64,000 bases of DNA from assembly GCA_029247205.1 (NCBI GenBank), contig JAQWLT010000009.1:124001-188000 (forward strand), in the 5' to 3' direction. Under the pieces are notes generated by a model. The model did no database searches and was not told where the DNA came from. It worked only from the letters and a program-made list of their open reading frames with translations. Position numbers and translations under genes: made by a program. This DNA comes from Phycisphaerales bacterium. GTDB lineage: Bacteria > Planctomycetota > Phycisphaerae > Phycisphaerales > SM1A02. The first letter of the stretch is position 1, and each line of letters starts with the position of its first letter. Shown here one piece after another: positions 56,378 to 64,000 of the stretch.

Positions 56378-57193
56378 GTGCCATCTAGCCTGCTCAGCAT
56401 CGATCTTCTGGAACTGCTGATCGAGTTAGCCTTGATTTGGTTTGTCGTGTACGGCATGGTCCGGTTCCTACGAGGAACGCGAGGCGCCGGCATTGTCAAA
56501 GGATTTGCGGTATTGCTCGCCGCATTCGTCGTCCTGCAACTGCTCGGACTCGGAACCGAGCGATTTGCGCGACTCAACTTTATCGTGAACTATCTCGTCG
56601 GCATCGTCGCGGTGCTCCTGATCGTGATCTTCCAGCCAGAACTGCGACAAGCCACCATGCGACTCGGGCAGGCTCGGCTACTGAGGCCTTCACGCCGCGA
56701 TGGCGAAGATTCACGGGTCGACGCGATTGCAGAGGCGGTCGCTTTCCTCAGCCGAAGCCAGTTTGGAGCAATCATCGCGCTCGAGCGGAACATCAGGCTT
56801 GGCAGCCTGATTGAGGGTGGGCAACCACTTGACGCAAAACTCAACCCGCAATTGCTTGAGTCGATTTTCTGGCCGAATAGCCCGCTCCATGACCTCGGCG
56901 TTGTGGTCCGAGGCGAACGCGTCCTTGCTGCCGGTGTGCAGTTTCCACTCGCAGATGATGGGACGTTGCCAAGCAAGTATGGTTCAAGACATCGCGCAGC
57001 GGTTGGTCTCTCATCAGAATCCGACTGTTTGGTCGTCGTCGTCAGCGAAGAGACAGGCATCGTGAGCATCGCCGAAGGGGGAAGACTCGAGTCACCAATC
57101 GCAGTTGAGCACGTAGCCGACAAACTTCGCTGGTATCTGCATGACCGCGATCCTGAAACTCATACTCCCACTCCCGACGGAACAACTGCATGA
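56378..57193 (+). CDS. cdaA: Diadenylate cyclase CdaA, variant active-site motif
   Basis: 271 residues from GTG 56378. It makes cyclic di-AMP from two ATP. Three N-terminal membrane helices (LLELLIELALIWFVVYGMVRF, GFAVLLAAFVVLQLL, LVGIVAVLLIVIFQPELRQ) precede the DAC domain: AIAEAVAFLSRSQFGAIIALE, LLESIFWPNSPLHDLGVVVRG, SRHRAAVGLSSESDCLVVVVSEETG. The RHR motif is intact; the usual DGA motif reads DLG, keeping the metal-binding Asp but changing the next two residues. It is followed, with an ATGA overlap, by a CdaR-like gene, the standard CdaA partner. Activity is probable but should be verified given the variant motif. Confidence 0.87.
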   Translation: MPSSLLSIDLLELLIELALIWFVVYGMVRFLRGTRGAGIVKGFAVLLAAFVVLQLLGLGTERFARLNFIVNYLVGIVAVLLIVIFQPELRQATMRLGQARLLRPSRRDGEDSRVDAIAEAVAFLSRSQFGAIIALERNIRLGSLIEGGQPLDAKLNPQLLESIFWPNSPLHDLGVVVRGERVLAAGVQFPLADDGTLPSKYGSRHRAAVGLSSESDCLVVVVSEETGIVSIAEGGRLESPIAVEHVADKLRWYLHDRDPETHTPTPDGTTA

Positions 57194-58203
57194 AGTGGCC
57201 ACGCGAATTCGGGACGATCACTTTGGTGACCATTGTCACCGTGCTCATTTGGCTTCTCGCCGCTGCCAAGACGCGGCAGATCGATACCGTCGCCGGTCGC
57301 CTTGAATTCACTGTCGCAAGTGACTCCGCAGGCGATCGCTTTCAGGTGTCTCCAGGCCGAATTCCGATGACCGTTACCTTGGAAGGGCCAGCGCTGGCAG
57401 TGCGAGAAGCTCGGCAGCTACTCAATCAATCCCCGCTGGCGATTGCCCTGCCGCCTGAGCATGGACGGCAGGACGTTACTGACCTCGCTACCCGCGTGCA
57501 ACAGATCGATTCGCTGCGAAGTACCGGTGTGACCATTACATCCGTTGACCCACCTCGATTCACGGTCGATGTGACTGAGTTTGTTACCCGCACCGCGGTC
57601 ATCCGTGCGGACATCCGATCGGCTTCAACCGTGCAAGATGTATCGGTAGCGCCCAAGGAGGTCTCGATCACAGTCCCTCGAGGTCTGGTCCACCAGTTGC
57701 CAGAGTCGCTTGTCGTCGAGGCCGTGGTCGATCCACGTGATATCTCCAGACTAGAGCCTGGCGTACTACACACTGTCAATGGCACATTGCAACTTCCAGA
57801 TTCGGTGCATCTTGCGGGCGCCATCACGATCGAACCCGCAACTGCCAGAGTGTCCTTCCAACTCATCGCCCGGCAGCGACGTGCCTCGGTTGCGCGAGTG
57901 CGTATCCAAGTCGTGTCATCACCGCAGGACTTTGGCGTCTATCACGTTGAACTTCCAGACCCACTACTGACCGATGTAGCAATTGAAGCAACTCCTGACG
58001 ACATTGCCGAAGTTGAAGCTGGTCGCGCTCAAGTCATCGCAGTTATACATCTGACCACCAATGACAAGGAACGGTCGGTCGAAAGTAAGCCTGTTTCATT
58101 CTTTGCCATTGTGAGGCCTGACGGAACAGCAACGCCAGTTTCTGGCTCACTCAAAGACAATCCCCACCCGAACGTCGCACTCTCTATTCGGCGGGTTCAG
58201 TAG
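57190..58203 (+). CDS. CdaR-like protein with YbbR domains
   Basis: 337 residues. One N-terminal membrane helix (TLVTIVTVLIWLLAAAK), then an extracytoplasmic part of repeated beta domains with YbbR character: RIPMTVTLEGPALAVREARQLL, APKEVSITVPRGLVHQLPES, ATARVSFQLIARQRR. YbbR/CdaR proteins regulate the adjacent diadenylate cyclase. The ATGA overlap with cdaA supports this role. The common third gene glmM is absent. It ends tail to tail with tyrS across 15 bases holding a small inverted repeat (GGTCC-GGACC). Confidence 0.82.
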   Translation: MKWPREFGTITLVTIVTVLIWLLAAAKTRQIDTVAGRLEFTVASDSAGDRFQVSPGRIPMTVTLEGPALAVREARQLLNQSPLAIALPPEHGRQDVTDLATRVQQIDSLRSTGVTITSVDPPRFTVDVTEFVTRTAVIRADIRSASTVQDVSVAPKEVSITVPRGLVHQLPESLVVEAVVDPRDISRLEPGVLHTVNGTLQLPDSVHLAGAITIEPATARVSFQLIARQRRASVARVRIQVVSSPQDFGVYHVELPDPLLTDVAIEATPDDIAEVEAGRAQVIAVIHLTTNDKERSVESKPVSFFAIVRPDGTATPVSGSLKDNPHPNVALSIRRVQ

Positions 58204-58218
58204 ACCAAGCAGGTCCTA

Positions 58219-59532
58219 TCAGGACCAGCGCGTGCAGTGCCACGACTTCTTGCCGCGACGCAATAGAATCGCGTGGCCGTGCAGTAAGTCATCGGTGCTG
58301 AGTGATCGATCAAGAGCGTCGGAGCCGGTCACTTTTTCGCCATTGACCGACACACTTCCGCCAGTGAGAAACTCTCTGGCCTCGCGCTTGGAGGCCGCTA
58401 AACCAGTCTGCGGAAGCAGTTCGAGCAGATGCACGCCTTCGCCTTCCAGTGAATCTCGTCCATGCTCGCTCGCCGGCACGTCAGCAAAAACGGCATCAAG
58501 CATGCCTTCATCGAGGTCACGAATATTGCCACTAAAGAGACTCTTTGCTGCCGCCTCCACCCGCTGTACCTCAGCATCTCCGTGCATCATTCGAGTGACT
58601 TCGGCAGCAAGAGTTCGATGGGCAAGCCGTTCATGCGGTGCCGCCTCATGTGCCTGCTCAAGATGTTCTATTTTTTGCTGGTCGAGGAAGGTATAGAAAC
58701 GCAAGAAGCGTATGACATCTGCATCAGAGGCATTGAGCCAGAATTGGTAGAAAGCCCAAGGGCTCGTTCGAGCGGCAGTCAGCCACACGGCCCCAGACTC
58801 GGTCTTGCCAAACTTGGTCCCGTCAGCCTTGGTAACGAGCGGCGCCGTGATGCCGTAACCACGCGACTGCTCTTCGGGTTCACCCTGCATATCGCGGCGA
58901 ATAAGATCGATGCCCGAAACAATATTGCCATACTGATCTGACCCTGCAATCTGCACGGTACAGTCATGCGTCTTGCGAAGATGTAGAAAGTCATACGCCT
59001 GCAAGAGCATGTATGAGAACTCGGTGTAGGAAATGCCCTGTTCGCGGTTGTGCAGCCGCTCTCGCACAGAATCCTTTTGAATCATCGCATTGACTGAGAA
59101 ATGCTTGCCTACATCACGCAGTACGTCGAGGTATCCAAGTTCACACAGCCAGTCTGCATTGTTCACCATTGACGCAGCATTGGGAGCGCCGCTGTCGAAG
59201 TCGATGACCTTTGAAAAGATTCCCTGCAGCGCCGCAACATTGGCTTCAACTTGTTCGCGTGTCTGCAAAGATCGCTCGGCGTCCTTGCCGGAAGGGTCAC
59301 CGATCAAGCCTGTTCCCCCACCGCACAGAATGAGCGGCCGATGCCCGCATCGTTGCCAGTGCGCAAGCAACATAATGGGAATCAGATTGCCAATGGTCAG
59401 GCTGTCCGAGGTTGGGTCCCAGCCGCAATATGCCGTTCGCATGCCACCAGCAAGGAACCCAGGCATCGCCTCATCGGCAGTCGTCTGGTGCAAGAGGCCT
59501 CGCCACCGAAGTTCGTCGAGATAGTCGCTCAC
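58219..59532 (-). CDS. tyrS: Tyrosyl-tRNA synthetase
   Basis: 437 residues. It charges tRNA-Tyr. The HIGH-like motif is SLTIGNLIPIMLLAHWQ and the KMSKS-like motif is KFGKTESGAVWL; GGGTGLIGDPSGK and QIAGSDQYGNIVSG are the tyrosine-binding parts. The C-terminal S4 domain (LLPQTGLAASKREAREFLTGGSVSVNGEKV) is present, so it is full length. It is downstream of a small membrane protein gene (4-base gap) and pheS, forming a synthetase-containing unit on the minus strand. Confidence 0.96.
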   Translation of the reverse strand: MSDYLDELRWRGLLHQTTADEAMPGFLAGGMRTAYCGWDPTSDSLTIGNLIPIMLLAHWQRCGHRPLILCGGGTGLIGDPSGKDAERSLQTREQVEANVAALQGIFSKVIDFDSGAPNAASMVNNADWLCELGYLDVLRDVGKHFSVNAMIQKDSVRERLHNREQGISYTEFSYMLLQAYDFLHLRKTHDCTVQIAGSDQYGNIVSGIDLIRRDMQGEPEEQSRGYGITAPLVTKADGTKFGKTESGAVWLTAARTSPWAFYQFWLNASDADVIRFLRFYTFLDQQKIEHLEQAHEAAPHERLAHRTLAAEVTRMMHGDAEVQRVEAAAKSLFSGNIRDLDEGMLDAVFADVPASEHGRDSLEGEGVHLLELLPQTGLAASKREAREFLTGGSVSVNGEKVTGSDALDRSLSTDDLLHGHAILLRRGKKSWHCTRWS

Positions 59533-59536
59533 AGAG

Positions 59537-60130
59537 TCAGGCCTCGCCCCGGCGACGTGTTGTGATTAACACAATGAGTGGCCAGATGCTGACGGCTACT
59601 GCCTGCAGGCAGACCCAGCCAATCGCAATCACCCGCAACGCAGACGGGGTGAGGGAAGGCATGTCAGCTGTTTCACTTCCTGCAGCATTTGCTTGGTCCA
59701 CTTGCGCCTGCATTGCGATACCTATGCTGCGGACTGATTCGTCGAGCCAATAGAAGGCTCCACTCAGCATAATGATGGCCATGATTATTCGTATCACGGC
59801 CCACCCACGCAACATCATGAGCCCCCATGCCCGACCGCCCGCCGCTCCAGCACCGGCCAAGATGAGCCAGAGGCCAAGTACCACGCCAGCTATATAGCCA
59901 GCCGCTTCAAACATCTGTGCCCCGGCCGAAGGTTCAAGCGTGCCCTCAGGCAACGCAACCAGGGAGTTTGCCGCTATTGACATCACGCCGATGCCGCCCC
60001 AGCAGAGAAGTCCTAACACACCAATGACAATTGACACAACAGCCACCCATGGCGGCACGTCTCCGCGGGGAGACGAGCCAAGCTGAGCCTCACCCATCGG
60101 TTCCATTGAAAGTTGCACGTCGTCTGGCAT
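59537..60130 (-). CDS. Small membrane protein between pheS and tyrS
   Basis: 197 residues from ATG 60130, with AGGA eight bases upstream; TTG 60148 is a weaker option. The N-terminal 25 residues are polar (SMEPMGEAQLGSSPRGD). Four membrane helices follow (VAVVSIVIGVLGLLCWGGIGV, AAGYIAGVVLGLWLILAGAG, AVIRIIMAIIMLSGAFYW, VIAIGWVCLQAVAVSIWPLIVL), with a basic end (TTRRRGEA). No family is recognised. It lies 24 bases after pheS and 4 before tyrS, so it is part of that operon, but its role is unknown. Confidence 0.65.
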   Translation of the reverse strand: MPDDVQLSMEPMGEAQLGSSPRGDVPPWVAVVSIVIGVLGLLCWGGIGVMSIAANSLVALPEGTLEPSAGAQMFEAAGYIAGVVLGLWLILAGAGAAGGRAWGLMMLRGWAVIRIIMAIIMLSGAFYWLDESVRSIGIAMQAQVDQANAAGSETADMPSLTPSALRVIAIGWVCLQAVAVSIWPLIVLITTRRRGEA

Positions 60131-60154
60131 TCGTAAATTCCTGTTCAAGCGTAT

Positions 60155-61135
60155 TTAGAACTGTCGAAGGAAACGGGCGTCATTCTCATACAACCAGCGG
60201 ATGTCGGAAATGCCATGCTTACGCATCGCGATTCGCTCGACGCCGAGGCCAAATGCAAACCCAGTCCAGATCTCTGGATCAATTTTAAGCGATTCAAGTA
60301 CATTCGGATCGACCATGCCGCAGCCTCCCAGTTCCACCCACTGCCACTTCCCCTTGATCCGCATCTTCATGTCGACTTCAGCTGAGGGCTCGGTAAACGG
60401 GAAGTAACTCGGTCGCATACGAACTTCGGCATCCTGGCCAAAGAAAGCGTGGGCAAATCCAAGCAGCGTGCTACGCAAGTCCACCATGGTCACACCACGA
60501 TCAACCCAGAGACCTTCGACCTGATGAAACATGCTGTAGTGCGTCGCGTCATGCGTGTCTGGCCTGTAGACCCGACCGGCTGCAACAATTCGTACGGGCG
60601 GGGGCGTGTGTTCGAGCACGCGGATCTGTACGGTCGAGGTCTGTGAACGAAGCATTCCGCCACCTTCAAGATAGAAGTTGTCGATCGGCTCGCGTGCAGG
60701 ATGAGACTCAGGGACATTGAGCGCCGTAAAATTGTGCCATTCGTCTTCAACTTCTGGTCCGGTCGTTGGCGTGAATCCCATGCGAGCAAAGACTTCAAGA
60801 ATTTCTGCGATGGTTCGACTGATGACATGCTGACGGCCGAGCCCAGTTGGAAGGCCCGGCTCGGTCACATCAACAGCTGGCCCGGATTGCTCAGACTCCG
60901 CACGCGAGCATTGATGATCGAATGCTTGATTCAGTGCCTGCTTGAGCGTGTTCATACGCTGCCCAAATGCCGGACGCTCTGCGGCCTCAACATCCTTCAT
61001 GCGGCCCATGAGTGACTTGAGCCGACCCTTAGACCCGAGCCAGGCGATACGCCACTGCTCAAGGGTGGCTGCCTGATCACAACTGGCGAGCGAGACCAAT
61101 GCCTCTTCTTGGATGGTGTCAAGTTCCGCGAGCAT
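60155..61135 (-). CDS. pheS: Phenylalanyl-tRNA synthetase alpha subunit
   Basis: 326 residues from ATG 61135 (MLAELDTIQEEAL); GTG 61177 is possible but adds sequence not usual for PheS. It shows the N-terminal coiled region (WRIAWLGSKGRLKSLMGRMKDV), class II motif 2 (RVLEHTPPPVRIVAAGRVYRPDTHDATHYSMFHQVEGLWVD), FTEPSAEVDMKM, ELGGCGMVDPNVL and the motif 3 end FGLGVERIAMRKHGISDIRW. All expected catalytic features are present. pheT, normally next to pheS, is not in the window; instead a membrane protein gene and tyrS follow. Confidence 0.95.
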   Translation of the reverse strand: MLAELDTIQEEALVSLASCDQAATLEQWRIAWLGSKGRLKSLMGRMKDVEAAERPAFGQRMNTLKQALNQAFDHQCSRAESEQSGPAVDVTEPGLPTGLGRQHVISRTIAEILEVFARMGFTPTTGPEVEDEWHNFTALNVPESHPAREPIDNFYLEGGGMLRSQTSTVQIRVLEHTPPPVRIVAAGRVYRPDTHDATHYSMFHQVEGLWVDRGVTMVDLRSTLLGFAHAFFGQDAEVRMRPSYFPFTEPSAEVDMKMRIKGKWQWVELGGCGMVDPNVLESLKIDPEIWTGFAFGLGVERIAMRKHGISDIRWLYENDARFLRQF

Positions 61136-61256
61136 GCTGGGAGGATAGTTGGTGCTGGAGTAGGCTGGGAGGATCACTGCCTACTGCTTTCTAGAATGAC
61201 AACACGGACCGCCGAGTGGGCGATCCGTGTTGGATTCAAACAAAGTGAGGGGGAAG

Positions 61257-61979
61257 TCAGTCTGCGTCAGACTTCTTCTCGTCCTCGGTCGCTTCTGGGG
61301 CGGTCTCGCCACCCTCAGCGGCTGCCTTGGTCTCAGGGGCATCCGTTGCTGGACTCTCCTCGACCGCAACCCCAGCCTCCACAACTTCTTCTTCGATGGC
61401 TGCTGGATCGTTTTTACGAAGCGATGCAGCAAAGGCCGTTCGACGATCTGCCTGCCGACGCCGCGAAGAAGTGCCACCACCAATCTGGGCGCCCTCTTCT
61501 TCGCCAACGAGTTGGAGGACAACAATGTCGCCGCCATCTCCGAGCCGATGCCGTCCGGTACGGACGATTCGCGTATACCCGCCATCTCGATCGCGATAGC
61601 GATCTGCCACCGCCGTCATGATGTGTTGCACCAAACGAGGAGCCTTTCGCAACTCACCAAAGCGATTGAACTCGATCTCCGAAGCCGGGGGGAGGTCGAA
61701 CCAAGCGTTCTCCTTGGCGGAGTCTGGCACATTTGGGTCAGCAACCCATGAGTGGATCTTGCGATCGTTCACTCGGGCTTCAATCCGTCGACGAGCATTC
61801 AAACCGCCCTTCTTGGCGATCGTGATGATCTTCTCGATGAACGGCTGGACTGCTTTTGCCTTGGGCATCGTCGTTTCGATCTGCCCATGCTCGAACAAGC
61901 CTGCCGCGATATTGCGCATCATCGCTCGGCGATGCTCGCTGTCGCGACTGAGTTGCCTGCCTTGAATTCGCTTACGCAT
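61257..61979 (-). CDS. rplQ: 50S ribosomal protein L17, extended
   Basis: 240 residues from ATG 61979, with AGGAG six to seven bases upstream. The L17 core is clear (MRKRIQGRQLSRDSEHRRAMMRNIAAGLFEHGQIETT, KAKAVQPFIEKIITIAKKG, GGYTRIVRTGRHRLGDGGDIVVLQLV). It is followed by a lineage-type tail of about 80 residues, first basic then Ala/Glu/Thr-rich (SSRRRQADRRTAFAAS, AAAEGGETAPEATEDEKK). Most bacterial L17 proteins are about 120-130 residues, so the tail and a central insertion nearly double it. It is directly downstream of rpoA. Confidence 0.95.
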   Translation of the reverse strand: MRKRIQGRQLSRDSEHRRAMMRNIAAGLFEHGQIETTMPKAKAVQPFIEKIITIAKKGGLNARRRIEARVNDRKIHSWVADPNVPDSAKENAWFDLPPASEIEFNRFGELRKAPRLVQHIMTAVADRYRDRDGGYTRIVRTGRHRLGDGGDIVVLQLVGEEEGAQIGGGTSSRRRQADRRTAFAASLRKNDPAAIEEEVVEAGVAVEESPATDAPETKAAAEGGETAPEATEDEKKSDAD

Positions 61980-62027
61980 AACACTTCTCCTGACCACCAC
62001 CTCAAGAGGCGGCGGAAACACCCAATA

Positions 62028-63053
62028 TCAGCCGACGTATGCCGACTCGGGCGCCGTATAGCCCTCAGGCAGACGCATACCGAGCGCCAAGCCCATCTCT
62101 TCAAGTTTCTTTACGATCTCACGCAACGAAGTCTTGCCAAACGAACGCATCGCGAGCAATTCGGCTTCGCTGCGAGTGACCAATTCGGCCACTGTTGCAA
62201 TCTGTGCGGACTCAAGACAGTTGTTCGACCGGACAGTGAATTCGAGATCTGACAGCAAAGTGTCAAGCTTGTGAATGAGATCGTCATCGACCGCAGCTGC
62301 TGCAGCTGCCTCATCAGACACACGCAACTCGCCTGGCTCTTCAACCTGAACAAACGGATTGAGATGCTTTCGCAGAATCTTCGAAGCCTCAGTGAGTGCC
62401 ATCTCTGGTGTCACTGTGCCGTCAGTCCAGCAATCGAGTATCAAGCGGTCATAGTTCGTCTTCTGCCCCACTCGCGTGTCTTCGACACGGAATCGGACAC
62501 GAAGCACTGGGCTATAAATCGCATCCACCTGAATCTCGCCGATAATCTGTTCCTCGGCGCTTCGAAGGTACCGATCACTCGCTGGCGAGTAGCCGCGGCC
62601 CCGAGAAACAGTCATCGAAATGTCGAGATTGACGTCTTCGTTGAGCGTCGCAATCAAGTGCTCTGGATTCAAAATTCGGATGGCTGGGTCTGCTTCAATG
62701 AGGTCGGCGGTCACAGCACCAGGGCCGCCCGCGCGAAGCGACATCGTTCGTGGAGTGTTGTCATCACTTTCACAGGCCACAACCAAACCCTTGAGATTCA
62801 AGAGAAGGTCGGTGACATCTTCTTTCATACCCGGAATCGTCGTAAACTCGTGCTCAACGCCACCGACGGTCACAGTTGTGATCGCAGCACCTTCGATGCT
62901 ACTCAACAGGATTCGGCGAAGGCTGTTGCCAATCGTCGTACCAAAGCCACGCTCAAGTGGCTCAACAGTAAAACGGGCAAACTGGTCGGTGCGAGATTTC
63001 GCATCAACATCAACCTTGGCGGGCAGTTCTAAACCTCTCCAGCGTACGTGCAT
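62028..63053 (-). CDS. rpoA: RNA polymerase alpha subunit
   Basis: 341 residues from ATG 63053, which has GGAG six bases upstream (ATG 63065 is also in frame without a site). N-terminal dimerisation domain: FTVEPLERGFGTTIGNSLRRILLSSIEGAAIT, TIPGMKEDVTDLLLNLKGLV. C-terminal domain: VRSNNCLESAQIATVAELVTRSEAELLAMRSFGKTSLREIVKKLEEMGLALGM, the helix-hairpin unit that contacts UP elements. All parts are full length. It is preceded by a gap with a perfect palindrome instead of rpsD. Confidence 0.97.
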   Translation of the reverse strand: MHVRWRGLELPAKVDVDAKSRTDQFARFTVEPLERGFGTTIGNSLRRILLSSIEGAAITTVTVGGVEHEFTTIPGMKEDVTDLLLNLKGLVVACESDDNTPRTMSLRAGGPGAVTADLIEADPAIRILNPEHLIATLNEDVNLDISMTVSRGRGYSPASDRYLRSAEEQIIGEIQVDAIYSPVLRVRFRVEDTRVGQKTNYDRLILDCWTDGTVTPEMALTEASKILRKHLNPFVQVEEPGELRVSDEAAAAAAVDDDLIHKLDTLLSDLEFTVRSNNCLESAQIATVAELVTRSEAELLAMRSFGKTSLREIVKKLEEMGLALGMRLPEGYTAPESAYVG

Positions 63054-63162
63054 TGTGCACTCCATTCATGCAGCAGGGATTCCTGATGGAAACCAACTGA
63101 GGTACTCGGTCGATCGTCACACTGCTGCACGGCGACGAAAGCCTTCTGCGCCCAGTTGGGGC

Positions 63163-63178
63163 GGGCCCACGTGGGCCC
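63163..63178 (-). other. Perfect 16-base palindrome between rpsK and rpoA
   Basis: GGGCCCACGTGGGCCC (63163-63178) is six bases downstream of the rpsK stop and 110 bases before the rpoA start, in the space where rpsD would usually lie. Next to it is a second short repeat, GCGCCCAGTTGGGGCG (63148-63163). They could form an attenuator or ribosomal-protein binding structure in the mRNA, or be an RNA-end stabiliser. Confidence 0.5.
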
Positions 63179-63183
63179 TGAGA

Positions 63184-63555
63184 TCAGCAGCGACGCTGCT
63201 TTCGTGGTCGACACCCGTTATGCGGGATTGGTGTGTGATCTTCGACGGCAGTCACGATGAGTCCGGACATGTCGAGACCGGTGATTGCCGACTCGCGACC
63301 GCCACCTGGACCCTTGACCCGGACTTCCACTTCACGAACACCCATTCGCTTCGCCTTCGACGCCGATCGCTCGGCAGCTCGGGTCGCTGCAAATGGGGTC
63401 GCCTTGCGGGCACCCTTGAAGCCAACCGTCCCGGCGGAATCCCAACAAAGCGTTTCGCCGCTGAGATCCGTGATCGTGATGATCGTGTTGTTAAATGAGG
63501 CCGTCACGTGGACGATGGCCTTACCGATGTTCTTTCTGACTTTCTTCTTTGCCAT
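63184..63555 (-). CDS. rpsK: 30S ribosomal protein S11
   Basis: 123 residues. S11 is a platform protein of the 30S subunit. Characteristic sequence: [53 protein letters not shown] and the C-terminal [46 protein letters not shown] ribosome site lies upstream of ATG 63555. It is 54 bases downstream of rpsM. Confidence 0.97.
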   Translation of the reverse strand: MAKKKVRKNIGKAIVHVTASFNNTIITITDLSGETLCWDSAGTVGFKGARKATPFAATRAAERSASKAKRMGVREVEVRVKGPGGGRESAITGLDMSGLIVTAVEDHTPIPHNGCRPRKQRRC

Positions 63556-63609
63556 AATTGCTTTCTCCGGACGTGATCCGGTGAGATTCCTATTCCCTTT
63601 GAATCAGGA

Positions 63610-63987
63610 TCAGGCCTTCACGCCCTTCTTGCCAGCGACGGTTCGCTTTCTACCCTTACGGGTGCGAGCATTACATTTGGTCCGTTGACCACGAACAGGC
63701 AATCCACGGCGGTGACGATCACCCCGATAACTTCGAATGTCGCGGAGCCGCTGGATATTCTGAGCGGTCTGTCGACGCAGGGCACCTTCAACGATGTAGT
63801 TGTCGTCGATGAGGCCTGCAATCTGCACGACCTCTGCCTCAGTCAACTCACTGGCGCGGGTATCAGGGTTGATGCCCGCCTGCTCAATGATGTCATCGGC
63901 AAACTGCGGCCCGATACCGTGAATGTACCGAAGAGCGTACCGAATCTTCTTCTTGTCTGGAATGTCGATGCCTGCAATACGTGGCAT
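63610..63987 (-). CDS. rpsM: 30S ribosomal protein S13
   Basis: 125 residues. S13 forms part of the 30S head and contacts the P-site tRNA. Characteristic sequence: [84 protein letters not shown] ribosome site lies nine bases before ATG 63987, near the right end of the window. It starts the visible rpsM-rpsK-rpoA-rplQ run; earlier genes of the operon lie outside. Confidence 0.97.
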   Translation of the reverse strand: MPRIAGIDIPDKKKIRYALRYIHGIGPQFADDIIEQAGINPDTRASELTEAEVVQIAGLIDDNYIVEGALRRQTAQNIQRLRDIRSYRGDRHRRGLPVRGQRTKCNARTRKGRKRTVAGKKGVKA

Positions 63988-64000
63988 AAATATCGCTCCG

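Noticed and set aside
1-64000. CRISPR arrays, prophage or integrated elements
   Set aside because: I saw no regularly spaced direct repeats, integrase, transposase or phage structural genes, and the only tRNA has no adjacent integrase or duplicated 3' end.

Overview
The window reads as chromosomal DNA of a marine-type planctomycete, most likely from the class Phycisphaerae (inference). The GC content looks to be in the mid-50s percent by eye. Dockerin-like Ca-binding modules of the kind that end many Phycisphaerae secreted proteins occur at 12.4-13.2 kb, a small protein family I associate with planctomycetes lies at 55.8-56.3 kb, and many genes are joined by 1-4 base ATGA/GTGA overlaps. I see no phage, plasmid, IS element or CRISPR array. 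It is a mostly housekeeping region with several poorly understood membrane and secreted systems inserted.

Layout. 1-5.4 kb (minus): a tight cluster built around a MutL/GlmL-type ASKHA ATPase, a KOW/barrel protein, a DUF6754 membrane protein, two small partners and a further membrane protein cut by the window edge. 5.5-8.2 kb (plus): a membrane protein, purU and a TauE/SafE transporter. 8.2-13.9 kb: a giant secreted esterase/EF-hand/ClpP-like/RTX fusion, an RlmK-type rRNA methyltransferase, two broken dockerin-like genes and birA. 13.9-20.2 kb: nadC, a HIT protein, ppdK, pabB and a PilZ-like protein. 20.3-25.4 kb (minus): atpC-scpB-DUF58-TgpA-methyltransferase, all closely coupled. 25.4-32.1 kb (plus): ahcY, a long purF-type amidotransferase, rpsD, a SurA/PpiD-like protein and a stand-alone tRNA-binding domain. 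32.5-40.1 kb (minus): ileS, a ZIP transporter, tRNA-Ala(CGC), then histidine kinase, double FMN-binding-like protein and porin as one operon. 40.2-43.4 kb (plus): mutS and a thioredoxin-like protein. 43.4-46.4 kb (minus): a secreted protein, obg, rpmA and a second secreted protein. 46.6-52.0 kb (plus): a GNAT enzyme, a divergent DnaA, a helical-repeat protein and a lysine-less DegT-fold protein. 52.1-56.3 kb (minus): a degenerate NtrC-type regulator, an RDD protein, a lipoprotein and a small planctomycete protein. 56.4-58.2 kb (plus): cdaA and cdaR for cyclic di-AMP. 58.2-64 kb (minus): tyrS, a membrane protein, pheS, then rplQ-rpoA-rpsK-rpsM, the alpha ribosomal operon without rpsD, which sits at 29.1 kb instead.

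Best candidates for something undescribed: (1) the MutL-KOW/barrel-DUF6754 membrane cluster, which has an ASKHA ATPase but no glutamate mutase beside it; (2) the five-part secreted fusion at 8.2-11.3 kb; (3) the porin/double FMN-binding/kinase operon; (4) a group of enzymes and regulators that keep their fold but lose signature residues (a DegT-type protein without the PLP lysine, an NtrC-type protein without Walker A lysine, CdaA with DLG in place of DGA, DnaA with an altered DNA-reading motif). All assignments come from reading the sequence; no database search was run.
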